Shown here: positions 25,071 to 34,043 of the stretch, piece after piece | How positions within the stretch are numbered: position 1 is the stretch's first letter | How the letters are laid out: each line of letters starts with the position of its first letter | Origin: an uncultured Bdellovibrionales bacterium | GTDB lineage: Bacteria > Bdellovibrionota > Bdellovibrionia > Bdellovibrionales > UBA1609 | DNA length: 39,017 nt | Assembly: GCA_937936325.1 (NCBI GenBank) | Contig: CALGWV010000066.1 | Coordinates: 1-39,017, forward strand | Direction: 5' to 3' | Program-made: the position numbers and the translations under genes | Notes under the pieces: model-generated | What the model saw: only the letters and a program-made list of their open reading frames with translations | Told to the model about the DNA's origin: nothing | Databases searched by the model: none

Positions 25071-26077
25071 ATACCAAATATTGGACCCTGCTTTTAACTT
25101 CTAACGATCTGGACCAAACTCGCCAGTGGAGCGTGAGCCAAAGATTCCTCAAATGGTGTGTTCTCGCTTTATTAGCCCTAGCTATTTTACTTATTTTTAT
25201 CTGTGTCGATTATTTTAGAATTTCAGGGCATCAGGCTGAGATCGATAGATTGAATGAAAAAAATAAAATTTTAGAACAAAGATTTAGTGAAATTAATGCC
25301 AAGCTTTTAACAAGCGAAACCCAAGTAGACAAAGTTCAATCCATGGCCATTAAGTTAGATTTGATCACAAGTGTGGATCAGTCTGAAAATGACTTGGACC
25401 TTAAGTTTGATCAAGATGAGCTTGTGCCGGGAAATAATCTTGAACCTCATTTACAAAAATCTAAACCAGAAAGAGATCCCTTTCAATTCCTTAAGAATCT
25501 CTTTGGTTTCAAAGTACTCAATAATGCACAAGGCTCTTATTGGACTATGGACACCAGTGTTTTTGATGGCGTGGAGTACCGCATTGAAAATTTAGAAAAA
25601 AAAGCACAGCTCACTGAAACTAAATTGTCAGATCTGTGGAGCCGCCTTTCTGAAAAAAAAGATATTTTAATCTCCACGCCTAGCATTAGTCCTGTTAGAG
25701 GAACTTGGCTTTCTTCAAGGTTTGGGTATCGCATAGATCCTTTTACTGGGCAAAAAACCTTGCATCGAGGTTTAGACTTTGCGGGAGCTACGGGAACACC
25801 TGTCTACTCCACAGGCCAAGGCATTGTGTCTTATGCTGGTTTTGATTCCGGTTACGGCAAAGTTGTTTCTATTGATCATGGATTTGGTCTCGTCACTCGA
25901 TATGCCCATCTCTCAAAAATTTATGTGAAGCTAGGGGACAAAATTAACCGAGGCATTCGCATTGCCGATGTGGGCTCCACGGGCAGATCCTCTGGTCCTC
26001 ACCTCCACTACGAAGTACGCAAGAATGGAATTCCAGTGAATCCTAAGAATTATATCTTGACATCAGAAACGATTTAA
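25067..26077 (+). CDS. M23 (LytM) peptidase with membrane anchor and coiled coil
   Basis: The protein has one membrane helix (about 30-48), a coiled coil (about 50-100), a linker, and a C-terminal LytM domain (about 210-330). Zinc ligands are His233 and Asp237 in LHRGLDFA and His314 in PHLHYE; His281 and His312 are the other active-site histidines. The domain is complete and should be either an active peptidoglycan endopeptidase or, as in EnvC/NlpD types, an activator, although the full ligand set favours activity. It faces the periplasm. The start codon overlaps the phosphatase stop by 4 bases, which links the two products in expression and perhaps in function. Confidence 0.93.
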   Translation: MNTKYWTLLLTSNDLDQTRQWSVSQRFLKWCVLALLALAILLIFICVDYFRISGHQAEIDRLNEKNKILEQRFSEINAKLLTSETQVDKVQSMAIKLDLITSVDQSENDLDLKFDQDELVPGNNLEPHLQKSKPERDPFQFLKNLFGFKVLNNAQGSYWTMDTSVFDGVEYRIENLEKKAQLTETKLSDLWSRLSEKKDILISTPSISPVRGTWLSSRFGYRIDPFTGQKTLHRGLDFAGATGTPVYSTGQGIVSYAGFDSGYGKVVSIDHGFGLVTRYAHLSKIYVKLGDKINRGIRIADVGSTGRSSGPHLHYEVRKNGIPVNPKNYILTSETI

Positions 26078-26151
26078 TGGGCCGCCAGCAGACTCTAAGG
26101 GCGTCAGCGTATTTTTTTTGAGTCTCTATTGAAAAATAAATTTTGCAAATA

Positions 26152-26178
26152 AGCTCCCCTTCTAGTACTAGTGGGGCT
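26152..26178. terminator. Hairpin after the M23 peptidase gene
   Basis: The 26078-26378 gap holds no gene. It contains AGCTCCCC pairing with GGGGCT around an inner CTAGTACTAG, about 75 bp after the stop of the peptidase gene. There is no T run after it, but a T tract precedes it at 26111-26119. It probably marks the end of the phosphatase-peptidase transcript. Confidence 0.4.
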
Positions 26179-26378
26179 GCGGAAGATTCATATTGATTTT
26201 GTAAGCCTCACCTCCAAAGAATTTGAACTATGCTCGCCTAAACTCTTATCGAAGCCGCTCAAGGCCAATCCTTTGGAAAGCTCAGTCGGGGCTCAGCTCG
26301 ACTTCAGTTGAATTTGATGCTTCTAAAACCAATATGAATCTTCCACAGTCCCTAGTTTTATGGGAAGGAGAGGTTGTT

Positions 26379-26942
26379 TTGAAGATTTTTTTAATTATAA
26401 TTTTACCCATGCTTGCCACACAGGCCTTTGCAGAGCCGAAGAGCCGGTTTAAACCTAGCAAAAAGTATTTCTGTGAGAAGTTTGAGCAAATTAATAAAGA
26501 TCTTTTTGATTTAAATATTTTATTCAGTGCTATTTCTTCTTACGAATGTGGGGCTGATAATAAACCCTGTCGTTTTCTTGATTTTCTTGATTTTCTTGAT
26601 TTTGGAAGAAGAAAACTGTTTGACCATGTAAATCAAATTTTACTCAAGTTCAATTATTTAATTGAAGCTGAATCCACTGCTTTTTTAAGAACCATCAATT
26701 TCCCTGAAGAATTCCTTGGTAATGATAGTGCTGATTATAGGCCTGAACTTGCAGATGCAAACTTTTATTTAAAGATGAGGCTTGATAGCGCTCTTGAATA
26801 TAATTTTCATTATGAATCCCCAAGGGTGGTCACTGAGAGTAGTTTTGCAAGCTTTATAGAGAGTTCCTATAATCTTAACTTTGAAATTTTCATGGATGAT
26901 TTAAATAGTGTGCATGCTCAATTTTGTCCACTTAAAGAATAA
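26379..26942 (+). CDS. Small exported protein of unknown function
   Basis: The likely start is the TTG at 26379, preceded by GGAAGGAG at good spacing. It gives MKIFLIIILPMLATQAFAEPKS, a clean signal peptide cleaved after AFA. An upstream ATG at 26223 would put this signal inside the protein and is unlikely. The mature protein (about 165 residues) is helical and acidic and has Cys in YFCEKF, YECG, KPCRF and QFCPL, possibly two disulfides. A 9-base tandem repeat encodes FLDFLDFLDF. The last codons and stop form one arm of a hairpin. No family is recognised. Confidence 0.72.
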   Translation: MKIFLIIILPMLATQAFAEPKSRFKPSKKYFCEKFEQINKDLFDLNILFSAISSYECGADNKPCRFLDFLDFLDFGRRKLFDHVNQILLKFNYLIEAESTAFLRTINFPEEFLGNDSADYRPELADANFYLKMRLDSALEYNFHYESPRVVTESSFASFIESSYNLNFEIFMDDLNSVHAQFCPLKE

Positions 26943-26966
26943 GGACTAGCTTTATTCTTTAAGTGG
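26928..26966. terminator. Hairpin overlapping the stop codon
   Basis: A perfect 15-bp inverted repeat, CCACTTAAAGAATAA and TTATTCTTTAAGTGG, surrounds a 9-nt loop. The left arm includes the TAA of the exported-protein gene (26940-26942). It may stabilise or terminate that transcript and could also stop minus-strand transcripts coming from rpsI. Confidence 0.6.
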
Positions 26967-27042
26967 AGCTTCATTAAGTATCAAGTTAGATTTTGAAATG
27001 AGTTGAAAGAATTTTAAATTGATAAAGTGAATGGCTAATTCT

Positions 27043-27079
27043 GCCAGAAGTTGTTCTGGCTGCTCGTATTAGAGCAGCC
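27043..27079. terminator. Double hairpin downstream of rpsI
   Basis: Two overlapping hairpins, GCCAGAA/TTCTGGC and GGCTGCTC/GAGCAGCC, lie 16-52 bp beyond the rpsI stop on the minus strand. They share GGC, so only one can form fully at a time. No clear T tract follows, so the terminator role is likely but not certain. Confidence 0.5.
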
Positions 27080-27094
27080 AAACTCTTGAAGATA

Positions 27095-27487
27095 TTAACG
27101 TTTTGAGAACTGTGAGCTTTTTCTGGCTTTTTTGAGTCCATACTTTTTACGCTCTACTTTACGTGCATCTCGTGTGAGGAGACCTTCTTTTTTTAAGGGC
27201 CCTCTAAACTCTTCTTCATTTAAACCATTGAGAGCACGTGCAATACCATGGCGGATAGCTCCAGCTTGGCCTGAGAGACCCCCGCCAGCCACTGTCACGA
27301 AGATATCAAACTTATCTCTAGTCTTAGTGATGTCTAAAGGTTGCAATACAACCTGACGTCTTGTGGAGTCTACAATGTAGGCATCAAGTTGTTTTCCGTT
27401 AATGGTCATTTGACCAGAACCCGGCTTTAGAAAAACACGGGCTGAGCTGCTTTTTCTACGACCAGTAGCGTAAATGACGTCTGACAT
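27095..27487 (-). CDS. rpsI: 30S ribosomal protein S9
   Basis: The 130-residue protein is complete, from [15 protein letters not shown] at the N-terminus, through [19 protein letters not shown] in the middle, to the basic C-terminal tail [12 protein letters not shown], whose last residues contact P-site tRNA in the small subunit. The start ATG overlaps the stop of rplM by one base (TAATG), and GGAG within the end of rplM serves as ribosome site, so the two are coupled. Confidence 0.98.
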   Translation of the reverse strand: MSDVIYATGRRKSSSARVFLKPGSGQMTINGKQLDAYIVDSTRRQVVLQPLDITKTRDKFDIFVTVAGGGLSGQAGAIRHGIARALNGLNEEEFRGPLKKEGLLTRDARKVERKKYGLKKARKSSQFSKR

Positions 27488-27936
27488 TAGGCTCTCCTAG
27501 TAGGAATTTTAATTTCTAAATTTTTAGGATTTTGAGCTTCATGAGGATGCTCAGAACCTTTGTAAACTTTAAGCTTAGAGAAAACGCTTTTTGCAAGCTT
27601 GTTTTTAGGAAGCATTCCTAAAACGGCTTTTTTAATCACTTGTTCTGGATTTTTTTGAAGAAGCTCACTATAGGGAGTTTCCTTAATTCCACCAAAATAG
27701 CCTGTATGATGAAAGTAAGACTTCTGTTGGCTCTTTTGGCCTGTCACAAGAATTTTTTCAGGGTTAATCACGACAACATAGTCACCCATATCTACATGAG
27801 AGGCAAAAGTCGGTTTATGCTTACCTCTAAGAACCTGGGCCACTTGAGTTGCAAGGCGTCCTAGCTTCATATCTGTGGCATCCACAATCCACCACTCAGG
27901 GTTTCTGTCTGTGCTTTTCGGGTTCCAAGTGTTCAT
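27487..27936 (-). CDS. rplM: 50S ribosomal protein L13
   Basis: The product from the ATG at 27936 has 149 residues, as expected for L13: [52 protein letters not shown], and [19 protein letters not shown]. It binds 23S rRNA early in large-subunit assembly. An open frame continues upstream to 28074, but GGAG five bases before 27936 and the family length fix the start. The 205-bp gap to truA may hold the promoter of rplM-rpsI; a weak CCCC/GGGG hairpin (about 28095-28125) could end the truA transcript. Confidence 0.98.
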   Translation of the reverse strand: MNTWNPKSTDRNPEWWIVDATDMKLGRLATQVAQVLRGKHKPTFASHVDMGDYVVVINPEKILVTGQKSQQKSYFHHTGYFGGIKETPYSELLQKNPEQVIKKAVLGMLPKNKLAKSVFSKLKVYKGSEHPHEAQNPKNLEIKIPTRRA

Positions 27937-28141
27937 TATATCTCCATGTACAAAAGACGAATTCAATCCCATTAAATTTAAACGTTTTTTTGAGCTGAAT
28001 TTAGCGAAATTTAGAGCCTTATTCAATAAAGTCATACTCGACGTGCTTATTGGCACGCCTACGTGAGCTTTCAATCATAAAATCTAACTTTCACAAAATT
28101 CCCCGTAATGACGTGATTATTTAAGGGGAGTGGATAAGAAT

Positions 28142-28921
28142 TTAGAGCTTGATACACTTTATGTCAAGATGTTCAGGATAGTCCACTTTTAAAAGATAAA
28201 GCCCGTTTGCTGCGGCTGTTTTAAAACTGGAGGAGCGTTTCAGGGATTTAAGATATGCAGCTCCAGCCCCTACCTGGTGTGGACGTTCCCAATGTCGATG
28301 AAGTAAAAATCCCAGGATATTTCTGACCATTTGCTTTAAAAAGCCATCGCCCTCCACCAAAAAGTGCACCTCATCATTAGGCATAAGTGTCCAGCTGGCT
28401 TGGAACAAGCTTCTCACCGTGTGTGGGACATCTGTTCCTGTATTTTGAAAGCTCTTAAAATCATGTTTTCCCAGGAGCTCTTGGGTGATTAGGTTAAGAT
28501 ATTTAATATCTAATGGAGTTTGTATCCAATGCTTGAGTTCAAAGCTAAGAGGGCAAGGCGTGTTTCTGTTAACGATTTTATAAAGATAGGTTTTTTTTAC
28601 AGCTGAGCTCAAAGCATGAAAATCATCAGGAGCTCGAAAAGCTTTTTGAACTTTAATATCCTCAGGTAAAAAAGAATTTAGGCCTCGAACAATATCCATG
28701 TTTTTTGTGAGCTTATCTATTTGAAAATGAACCACTTGATCCAAAGCATGAACCCCAGCATCTGTACGCCCTGCTCCAAAGCTACGTATTGGGGTTTGAA
28801 ATAGGGCCTCAAGGGCCTGATCCAGTTGACTCTGAATAGTCTGTGATGTTCGAGTTTGCTTTTGCCAACCCTGATAGTGGGTGCCTTTGTAAGAGAGATG
28901 AAGCCTTATTTTTTGTGGCAC
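28142..28921 (-). CDS. truA: tRNA pseudouridine(38-40) synthase TruA
   Basis: TruA converts uridines 38-40 of the tRNA anticodon arm to pseudouridine. The catalytic aspartate is Asp54 in GAGRTDAGVHA; YKGTHYQGWQKQ at the start and FLKQMVRNILGFL near the end are also family-typical, and the 259-residue length is normal. The start codon is GTG, immediately after the TAA of the upstream surface-protein gene, which suggests coupled translation. truA beside rplM-rpsI, and truA near an asd-like gene, are both arrangements known from other bacteria; here they are combined. Confidence 0.96.
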   Translation of the reverse strand: MPQKIRLHLSYKGTHYQGWQKQTRTSQTIQSQLDQALEALFQTPIRSFGAGRTDAGVHALDQVVHFQIDKLTKNMDIVRGLNSFLPEDIKVQKAFRAPDDFHALSSAVKKTYLYKIVNRNTPCPLSFELKHWIQTPLDIKYLNLITQELLGKHDFKSFQNTGTDVPHTVRSLFQASWTLMPNDEVHFLVEGDGFLKQMVRNILGFLLHRHWERPHQVGAGAAYLKSLKRSSSFKTAAANGLYLLKVDYPEHLDIKCIKL

Positions 28922-31624
28922 TTAAAATTCAAAACCTAAGCCGGCGTGGATAAACTGGCTAGTCAGGTCGTAATTAGAGGAAAAACTCAAATGATATCTG
29001 TACTCTATGCTTAAATAAATTTTATTTATTCCATAATCACTGTCTAAAACAAATGAGGTGTGTGAGCTCAGCCAGTTTAGTCCAAGCTGAACACCGGCGG
29101 CTCCATGGGCACCTAAAGACCCTAAAAGTTTTGGATCTTTGAGAAAACCCTGATACTCGAGGAAAACATAATAATCTAAGCCACCAGTGACATAGGGTAC
29201 GATCCACTGTTGTGTGTCCCATTTTAGCTCTAAAATTAAGCCCAGGGAATTTGGAAAGCCCACTAGGGTGATTTCTTCTCCAGGAGTGATGGGGGTTCCT
29301 AAAGAGGTTGTGCCGGCTGGAGGAATGGCTGCGTTGAGTGCCGGGTTTGAGTACTGAGCAGATCCAGAATCATAGAGAAGGCCGGAAGCCAGCTTGAGTC
29401 TGAAAAAATGAATATGACTAAAAAGTTTCCAATAAGTATCTGCATAAAGAGATAAAGCTCCATCTGCTCCGTATATTTTGCTGTAAGAAGTTCCACTGGA
29501 ATTTTGTAATGTCTCAGGTTTGAAAAGTCCGCCTCTTAAGGCAATTCCATATTTTTTAGGGCTACGATCAGATTTATAAAGATAGGTCCCGTCTGCTTTG
29601 ATTCGGTAAAGCCCTTTGGAAGAATCAGGGTGAGAGATATATCTTCCGGTCCGAGTTGTCCTTTCGGAGGCCGTAGGTTCTATGCTGTCAGTTTCCAAAA
29701 CTTCTCTGTCGTCAGCTGTGGGCACGTCAATAATGTTATCTTCGTTGGAATAGTCTATGGTTTCAATTTCAAAGTCATCATCTAACTCTGTTTCGTCCGA
29801 AAGCTCTAAGTTGCCCTCCTCTAGTTCTTCAAAGTCTTCGTCTAAACCCTTTTCAGTGATGCTCTCAAAGGGGACAAATTCAGCATCTTCAAATCCCATA
29901 TCCTCATCACTTGTATCGTCAGAAGAAAAGAAATTCTCAGGGAGTTCATCGGATATTTCTGTGACTCTTTTCTTTATCTTTTTTCTAATTTTTTTGGATT
30001 TTGATTTTCGCGGCGTTATTAATTCACTCTCTTCAAAAAGTTCTGGAGCATCCTCATCAAAGAGCTCTTCAAGTTCATCTTCAGAGACATCTTCTCCGTA
30101 GGCGGGTTCTAAGTTCATATTTAGAATACTCAAGCTCAAAATGCCGACGAAGAGTAAGTGAGTCAGGTGTTTTCTGTAGAAAAGAACTAAGAGCAATAAA
30201 AGATGTATCAAAAGCCAAAGCGACATTGAGGTATTCCAAAGGCTGACTTCTAAAACCAGAGGGGTGAGAGCAAACCTAATGAAGGCTTTAGAGCTGGGGT
30301 TATTATGGATCCAGCGAGCCCAGTCAGGTCCATAACTATAATAAAAATCAATGAACTGGCGTCCTACATAAAAAGTTTTGAGGGTCTGATCGCGAAACTG
30401 TCGAAGGCTTCTAAGCTGCCAAGACCAAGGGGATCCGTAGGTCGCTGTGGCAATAAAGCAACGAAGGTCATCTTCAAGTAAACCAGCCACCTCAGAGGGG
30501 ATAGCCACATAGGGGCAGTTTAAATAAGTGCCTAGATCGGCCGTTGAGGTGCCACTCACCGTTAAAGTGCTGGCACTTGTTGCAGGCAAACCACAAGAGG
30601 TAAAAAAGCTATCTCCTGTGATGTGTGAAATATTTCCAGCTTCATCAACAATACCTGCTTTTACAAAGTAAATTTGATCATTCACAAGTCCATCTACAAA
30701 GTTATCAAGCACTGAGGTATTTCCTAGGCCAAAAGAAGCGGCTCTGACTAAGGCACTTCTTTTGGTCGGGGATCCGAAATCAATACTTTGATAGCTCGTA
30801 CTGTTAAACCAAAAGTAAAAACCAATATATTGAGAGTTAGAAGTTCCAGAGACGCTACCTAAAGAGTTAATTCTTTTCGTGCCTTCTTCCACAATACGGA
30901 AGCTTTCATCGGAGCCCTGGACTTCAAAGTCACAGAGTCCATCAGCATTTGCTGAAGGACTTGTGCAACCAGAAGGGGAGAAGCTTGCAGGACTGTAAAT
31001 GTAATTCGTAAAACTGAGATCAGGAGTTGAGAATTTAAATCTGATGATCTCTCCATTATCTATGGCGCCATCTGAAATGCTGGCATTAACGCTTGCCGAA
31101 ATTCCAAAGTTCACTTCAATGAAAGTTTCCGTTGCAGAGCATGAAGTGCGCGTGGATCCATTATTGAGTGTCTCTGAGTTGACCGTGCCAGCAAGTCTTG
31201 AGCAGAGTTCTCGCCAAGTAAAGCTTACAGACGCTACGTTGTTCGAATTATATGAGATAGTGGAGGTGTCTAATTCTACATTCACCCCTGCGGTGGTTGT
31301 AGGTCTTATGTAGGCCACAGCCCTGCGACCTGTAAATTCGGAGTCATCAATGAAGCTGATTGTGATAATTGTATCTAAGTTCACTCTATTAATATTGCAA
31401 CCTTGAAAGTTATTAGGAGTGGCGCTGAGAACATTAGCGGCATAGAGTTCGCAATTATTTGCTGGTGGATTATTTGCCGGAAGGTCAGGTCCAGCAAAAC
31501 CCCCGTACGCTGTTCTGGGGATTTCATTGACCATGCGAGATACGCCATCGACATTAATATTAGTGATAGCTCCATAGCTTTGTTGCCAAAACATCAAGAG
31601 ACTTAAAAAAAAGATGAGTTTCAT
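28922..31624 (-). CDS. Large surface protein: CFI-box domain, membrane helices, acidic linker, C-terminal outer-membrane barrel
   Basis: The 900-residue product has a signal peptide (1-18) and a beta-rich extracellular-type region with several Cys (about 20-380). A CFI-box segment (RCFIATATYGS, then LRQFRD, VGRQFIDFYY, WARWIH; 388-460) is followed by two hydrophobic stretches (about 465-482 and 486-505). The second, with its RKHLTH lead and PAYGEDVS end, looks like an internal signal peptide. An acidic linker (about 510-650) has a Lys-rich island at 540-553. The last 240 residues alternate like a beta-barrel and end in GFEF, a typical outer-membrane signature. It looks like a fusion of two genes. 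It starts 4 bp after asd and abuts truA. Confidence 0.75.
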   Translation of the reverse strand: MKLIFFLSLLMFWQQSYGAITNINVDGVSRMVNEIPRTAYGGFAGPDLPANNPPANNCELYAANVLSATPNNFQGCNINRVNLDTIITISFIDDSEFTGRRAVAYIRPTTTAGVNVELDTSTISYNSNNVASVSFTWRELCSRLAGTVNSETLNNGSTRTSCSATETFIEVNFGISASVNASISDGAIDNGEIIRFKFSTPDLSFTNYIYSPASFSPSGCTSPSANADGLCDFEVQGSDESFRIVEEGTKRINSLGSVSGTSNSQYIGFYFWFNSTSYQSIDFGSPTKRSALVRAASFGLGNTSVLDNFVDGLVNDQIYFVKAGIVDEAGNISHITGDSFFTSCGLPATSASTLTVSGTSTADLGTYLNCPYVAIPSEVAGLLEDDLRCFIATATYGSPWSWQLRSLRQFRDQTLKTFYVGRQFIDFYYSYGPDWARWIHNNPSSKAFIRFALTPLVLEVSLWNTSMSLWLLIHLLLLLVLFYRKHLTHLLFVGILSLSILNMNLEPAYGEDVSEDELEELFDEDAPELFEESELITPRKSKSKKIRKKIKKRVTEISDELPENFFSSDDTSDEDMGFEDAEFVPFESITEKGLDEDFEELEEGNLELSDETELDDDFEIETIDYSNEDNIIDVPTADDREVLETDSIEPTASERTTRTGRYISHPDSSKGLYRIKADGTYLYKSDRSPKKYGIALRGGLFKPETLQNSSGTSYSKIYGADGALSLYADTYWKLFSHIHFFRLKLASGLLYDSGSAQYSNPALNAAIPPAGTTSLGTPITPGEEITLVGFPNSLGLILELKWDTQQWIVPYVTGGLDYYVFLEYQGFLKDPKLLGSLGAHGAAGVQLGLNWLSSHTSFVLDSDYGINKIYLSIEYRYHLSFSSNYDLTSQFIHAGLGFEF

Positions 31625-31628
31625 AAAT

Positions 31629-32588
31629 TTATCTTTTGAAAATCTCTTCTAAGATTTGAAAAGAATTCCAAGCAGCTCCTTTTAAAAGGTTATCTGCGGT
31701 CACCCAAAGCTTCAAGCCTTGGGGTGAATCTGGATCAATATGGATACGGCTCACATAAACATGGGGTGTGCCAGAAACCTCATTGTAATGAGGAGAGCTC
31801 TCTAAGAGCTTGATGTTTTCAAAGTCTCTTAAGGCCTCTGTGGCTTGCTCTATAGCAACTTCATGATCCCACTTCACCCAAACCGCTTCTCCATGAACAT
31901 TAGGAGTGGGAACTCGCACACAAAAAGCAGAAATATCGAGCTCAGGGAGATTTAAAATTTTTCGAGTCTCTCGTTGTATTTTGTTTTCCTCTGAGCTCAG
32001 TCCAAAAGAATCAAATGAGCCTATTTGAGGCAAGCAGGTTCCCGCAATTGGGTAGGGGAAGACAGAGGTTTCTGGGTCATGGGTTTGGTTTAAGAGCTCG
32101 TTAATAGCGGGGGTGCCGGCACCACTCACGGACTGGTAAGTGGCAACATGAACTGATTTTAAGGGGCCTAATTTTTGTAAAGCTTTTAAGACCATCACCA
32201 ACTGAATGGTGGAGCAATTAGGGTTGGCGATAATATCCAGGGTTTTTGGGATCAGCTCAGCATTGATTTCAGGTACTATTAAGGGGTGATCACTGAGTCT
32301 AAAAGCAGAAGAGTTGTCTATGACGTAAAGTCCGAGTTTAAGAGCTTTTGGGGACCACTTTAAGCTCAGCTCCTCTCCTGTTGAAATAAAAAGCACTTGA
32401 AAATCTTTAAGTACATCTTCTGAAATAACCTCGATACCATAAGATTGGCCTCTAAAATTAATTTGTTTACCTAGACTTGAAGGGCTGGCAAAAAATTTGA
32501 TTTTAGAGACTGAAAGTGTGGAGTCTTCAAGGATTTTTATAAATTTCTGACCCACAAGACCCGTGGATCCAAGAATAGCTATTTTCAT
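31629..32588 (-). CDS. asd: Aspartate-semialdehyde dehydrogenase
   Basis: The enzyme reduces aspartyl phosphate to aspartate semialdehyde with NADPH, the branch point to diaminopimelate, lysine, threonine and methionine. The Rossmann motif GSTGLVGQ (7-14), the catalytic cysteine in ANPNCSTIQ (Cys125), SVSGAGTPAINEL, and the catalytic histidine in RVPTPNVHGEAV (His232) are intact. Length is 319. It heads the minus-strand group asd, surface protein, truA. Its start lies only 30 bp from that of the divergent murE, whose product uses the DAP made through this pathway. A Usg-type paralogue is an alternative, but the intact Cys and His favour an active enzyme. Confidence 0.94.
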   Translation of the reverse strand: MKIAILGSTGLVGQKFIKILEDSTLSVSKIKFFASPSSLGKQINFRGQSYGIEVISEDVLKDFQVLFISTGEELSLKWSPKALKLGLYVIDNSSAFRLSDHPLIVPEINAELIPKTLDIIANPNCSTIQLVMVLKALQKLGPLKSVHVATYQSVSGAGTPAINELLNQTHDPETSVFPYPIAGTCLPQIGSFDSFGLSSEENKIQRETRKILNLPELDISAFCVRVPTPNVHGEAVWVKWDHEVAIEQATEALRDFENIKLLESSPHYNEVSGTPHVYVSRIHIDPDSPQGLKLWVTADNLLKGAAWNSFQILEEIFKR

Positions 32589-32618
32589 AAAGACATAAAT
32601 ACATTAGATTGAGACACA

Positions 32619-34043
32619 ATGAAAGCATTAAAAGATTTACTTCAGTCTGCTCAAAAACAAGCTTGGAAAGCCAGCACCCATGATAAAAGTAGTGGGGTTT
32701 TTTTTGCCTGCCGCGGAGTGAGTTCAGATGGGCATAGTTATCTTGAATCTGCTTCAAAAACCCACCAGGCTCTTGTGGTTTCAAAAGATGTTCATCTTAA
32801 AAACTACAGTGGCATCATTTTTAAGGTAGAGGATGTAAACCTGGCTTTAGAGCTCTATTTACAAAGTTACTTTCAAATTGATTTTGAAAGCCTTCAGCTG
32901 ATAGCGATTACGGGGACCAATGGTAAAACCACCTGTGCCCACATGTTAGAGCATATGCTGACTCAAGTGGGCTACCAAGTGGGTGTGATGGGGACGATCA
33001 ATCACCATATTGGGGACAGGGTTTGGGAGACCAACTTGACCACGCCGGGGCTTATTTCATTTTATGAACGCTTGAATGATTTTAAAAACTTAAAAGCAGA
33101 TTATGTTGTTTTTGAAATCTCAAGCCACGCCTTGGAGCAAGAGCGTGTGGGGACGCCACCGCTAAGGGCTGCCGTTTTTACAAACTTATCCCAAGATCAC
33201 TTGGACTTTCATAAAGATATGGAGTCTTATTTTAAAAGCAAGCTCAAGTTGTTTACAGAAGTCCTTGCAAAGAGTCCGATTAAAAATAAATTTGCGGTTC
33301 TTAATGGGGACACTCCCCAAAGCGATAAAATCAAATCTGAAATTTCAAATCAAAATATAATCACTGTGAGTTTAAACGAGGTCAAAAATATTAAATCTGA
33401 TTTTAATAAAACGAGCTTCTCTTTAGATCATGAAAAGTTAGAACTCAACTGCTTTGGTCCTTTTAATTTGCATAATTGGCTTATGATGTGGCGTCTCTGT
33501 GAGGAGCTATTAAAAGAGAACCCCGAGCTCACAAGTTATAAAAACCATAAAAAGCTTTTAGAAAGCTATAAAACCACATCCGGTAGAATGGAAATGGTTC
33601 ATGTCAAGCCTAGAGTGTTTGTAGACTTTGCTCACACACCAGAGTCATTATCTGGGGTTCTAAAAAATTTAAAAGCTTTAAACCCATCTCGTTTGTTAGT
33701 ATTGTTTGGGTGTGGCGGTGATCGAGATACCACAAAGCGCGCCCTTATGGGGCAGGCTGCCGAAGAATTTTCAGATGGAGTTATTTTAACCTCAGATAAT
33801 CCAAGAACGGAAGCTCCTGAGAAAATCATAAAAGACATTAAGCGAGGCCTTGTTAGAGCTCCCTTGTTTGAGCATCCAGATCGCGCCAAAGCCATCGAGT
33901 GGGCCTTGGCAAAGCTTGAACCCGATGACTGTTTGTTAATTGCAGGTAAAGGGCACGAGCAGACTCAAGAGGTTGATGGAGTAAAATATAAATTTTCAGA
34001 TCAGGCCATTGTAAAGAAGACTTTAGCGCCAGTCCCCTTTTGA
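32619..34043 (+). CDS. murE: UDP-MurNAc-tripeptide synthetase MurE (meso-DAP-adding)
   Basis: MurE adds the third residue to the peptidoglycan precursor in the cytoplasm. The 474-residue protein has ATP site TGTNGKTT (98-105), TTPGL, EISSHALEQ, NLSQDHLDFH, the lysine carbamylation region SYFKSKLKLF, DFAHTPESL, GCGGDRDTTKR, and the DNPR motif (393-396) that marks meso-diaminopimelate specificity. The last five residues and stop codon (LAPVPF region) come from the inserted GTGCCAGTCCCC palindrome, so the natural C-terminus has been replaced just after FSDQAIVKKTL. There is no clear Shine-Dalgarno. The usual upstream ftsI and ftsL are absent. Confidence 0.96.
   Translation: MKALKDLLQSAQKQAWKASTHDKSSGVFFACRGVSSDGHSYLESASKTHQALVVSKDVHLKNYSGIIFKVEDVNLALELYLQSYFQIDFESLQLIAITGTNGKTTCAHMLEHMLTQVGYQVGVMGTINHHIGDRVWETNLTTPGLISFYERLNDFKNLKADYVVFEISSHALEQERVGTPPLRAAVFTNLSQDHLDFHKDMESYFKSKLKLFTEVLAKSPIKNKFAVLNGDTPQSDKIKSEISNQNIITVSLNEVKNIKSDFNKTSFSLDHEKLELNCFGPFNLHNWLMMWRLCEELLKENPELTSYKNHKKLLESYKTTSGRMEMVHVKPRVFVDFAHTPESLSGVLKNLKALNPSRLLVLFGCGGDRDTTKRALMGQAAEEFSDGVILTSDNPRTEAPEKIIKDIKRGLVRAPLFEHPDRAKAIEWALAKLEPDDCLLIAGKGHEQTQEVDGVKYKFSDQAIVKKTLAPVPF

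Noticed and set aside
26223-26378. Longer form of the exported protein from the ATG at 26223
   Set aside because: It would bury a clean signal peptide at residue 53; the TTG at 26379 has a strong ribosome site.
27937-28074. 46-residue N-terminal extension of ribosomal protein L13
   Set aside because: The family length and a GGAG ribosome site place the start at 27936; the upstream in-frame codons are probably leader sequence.
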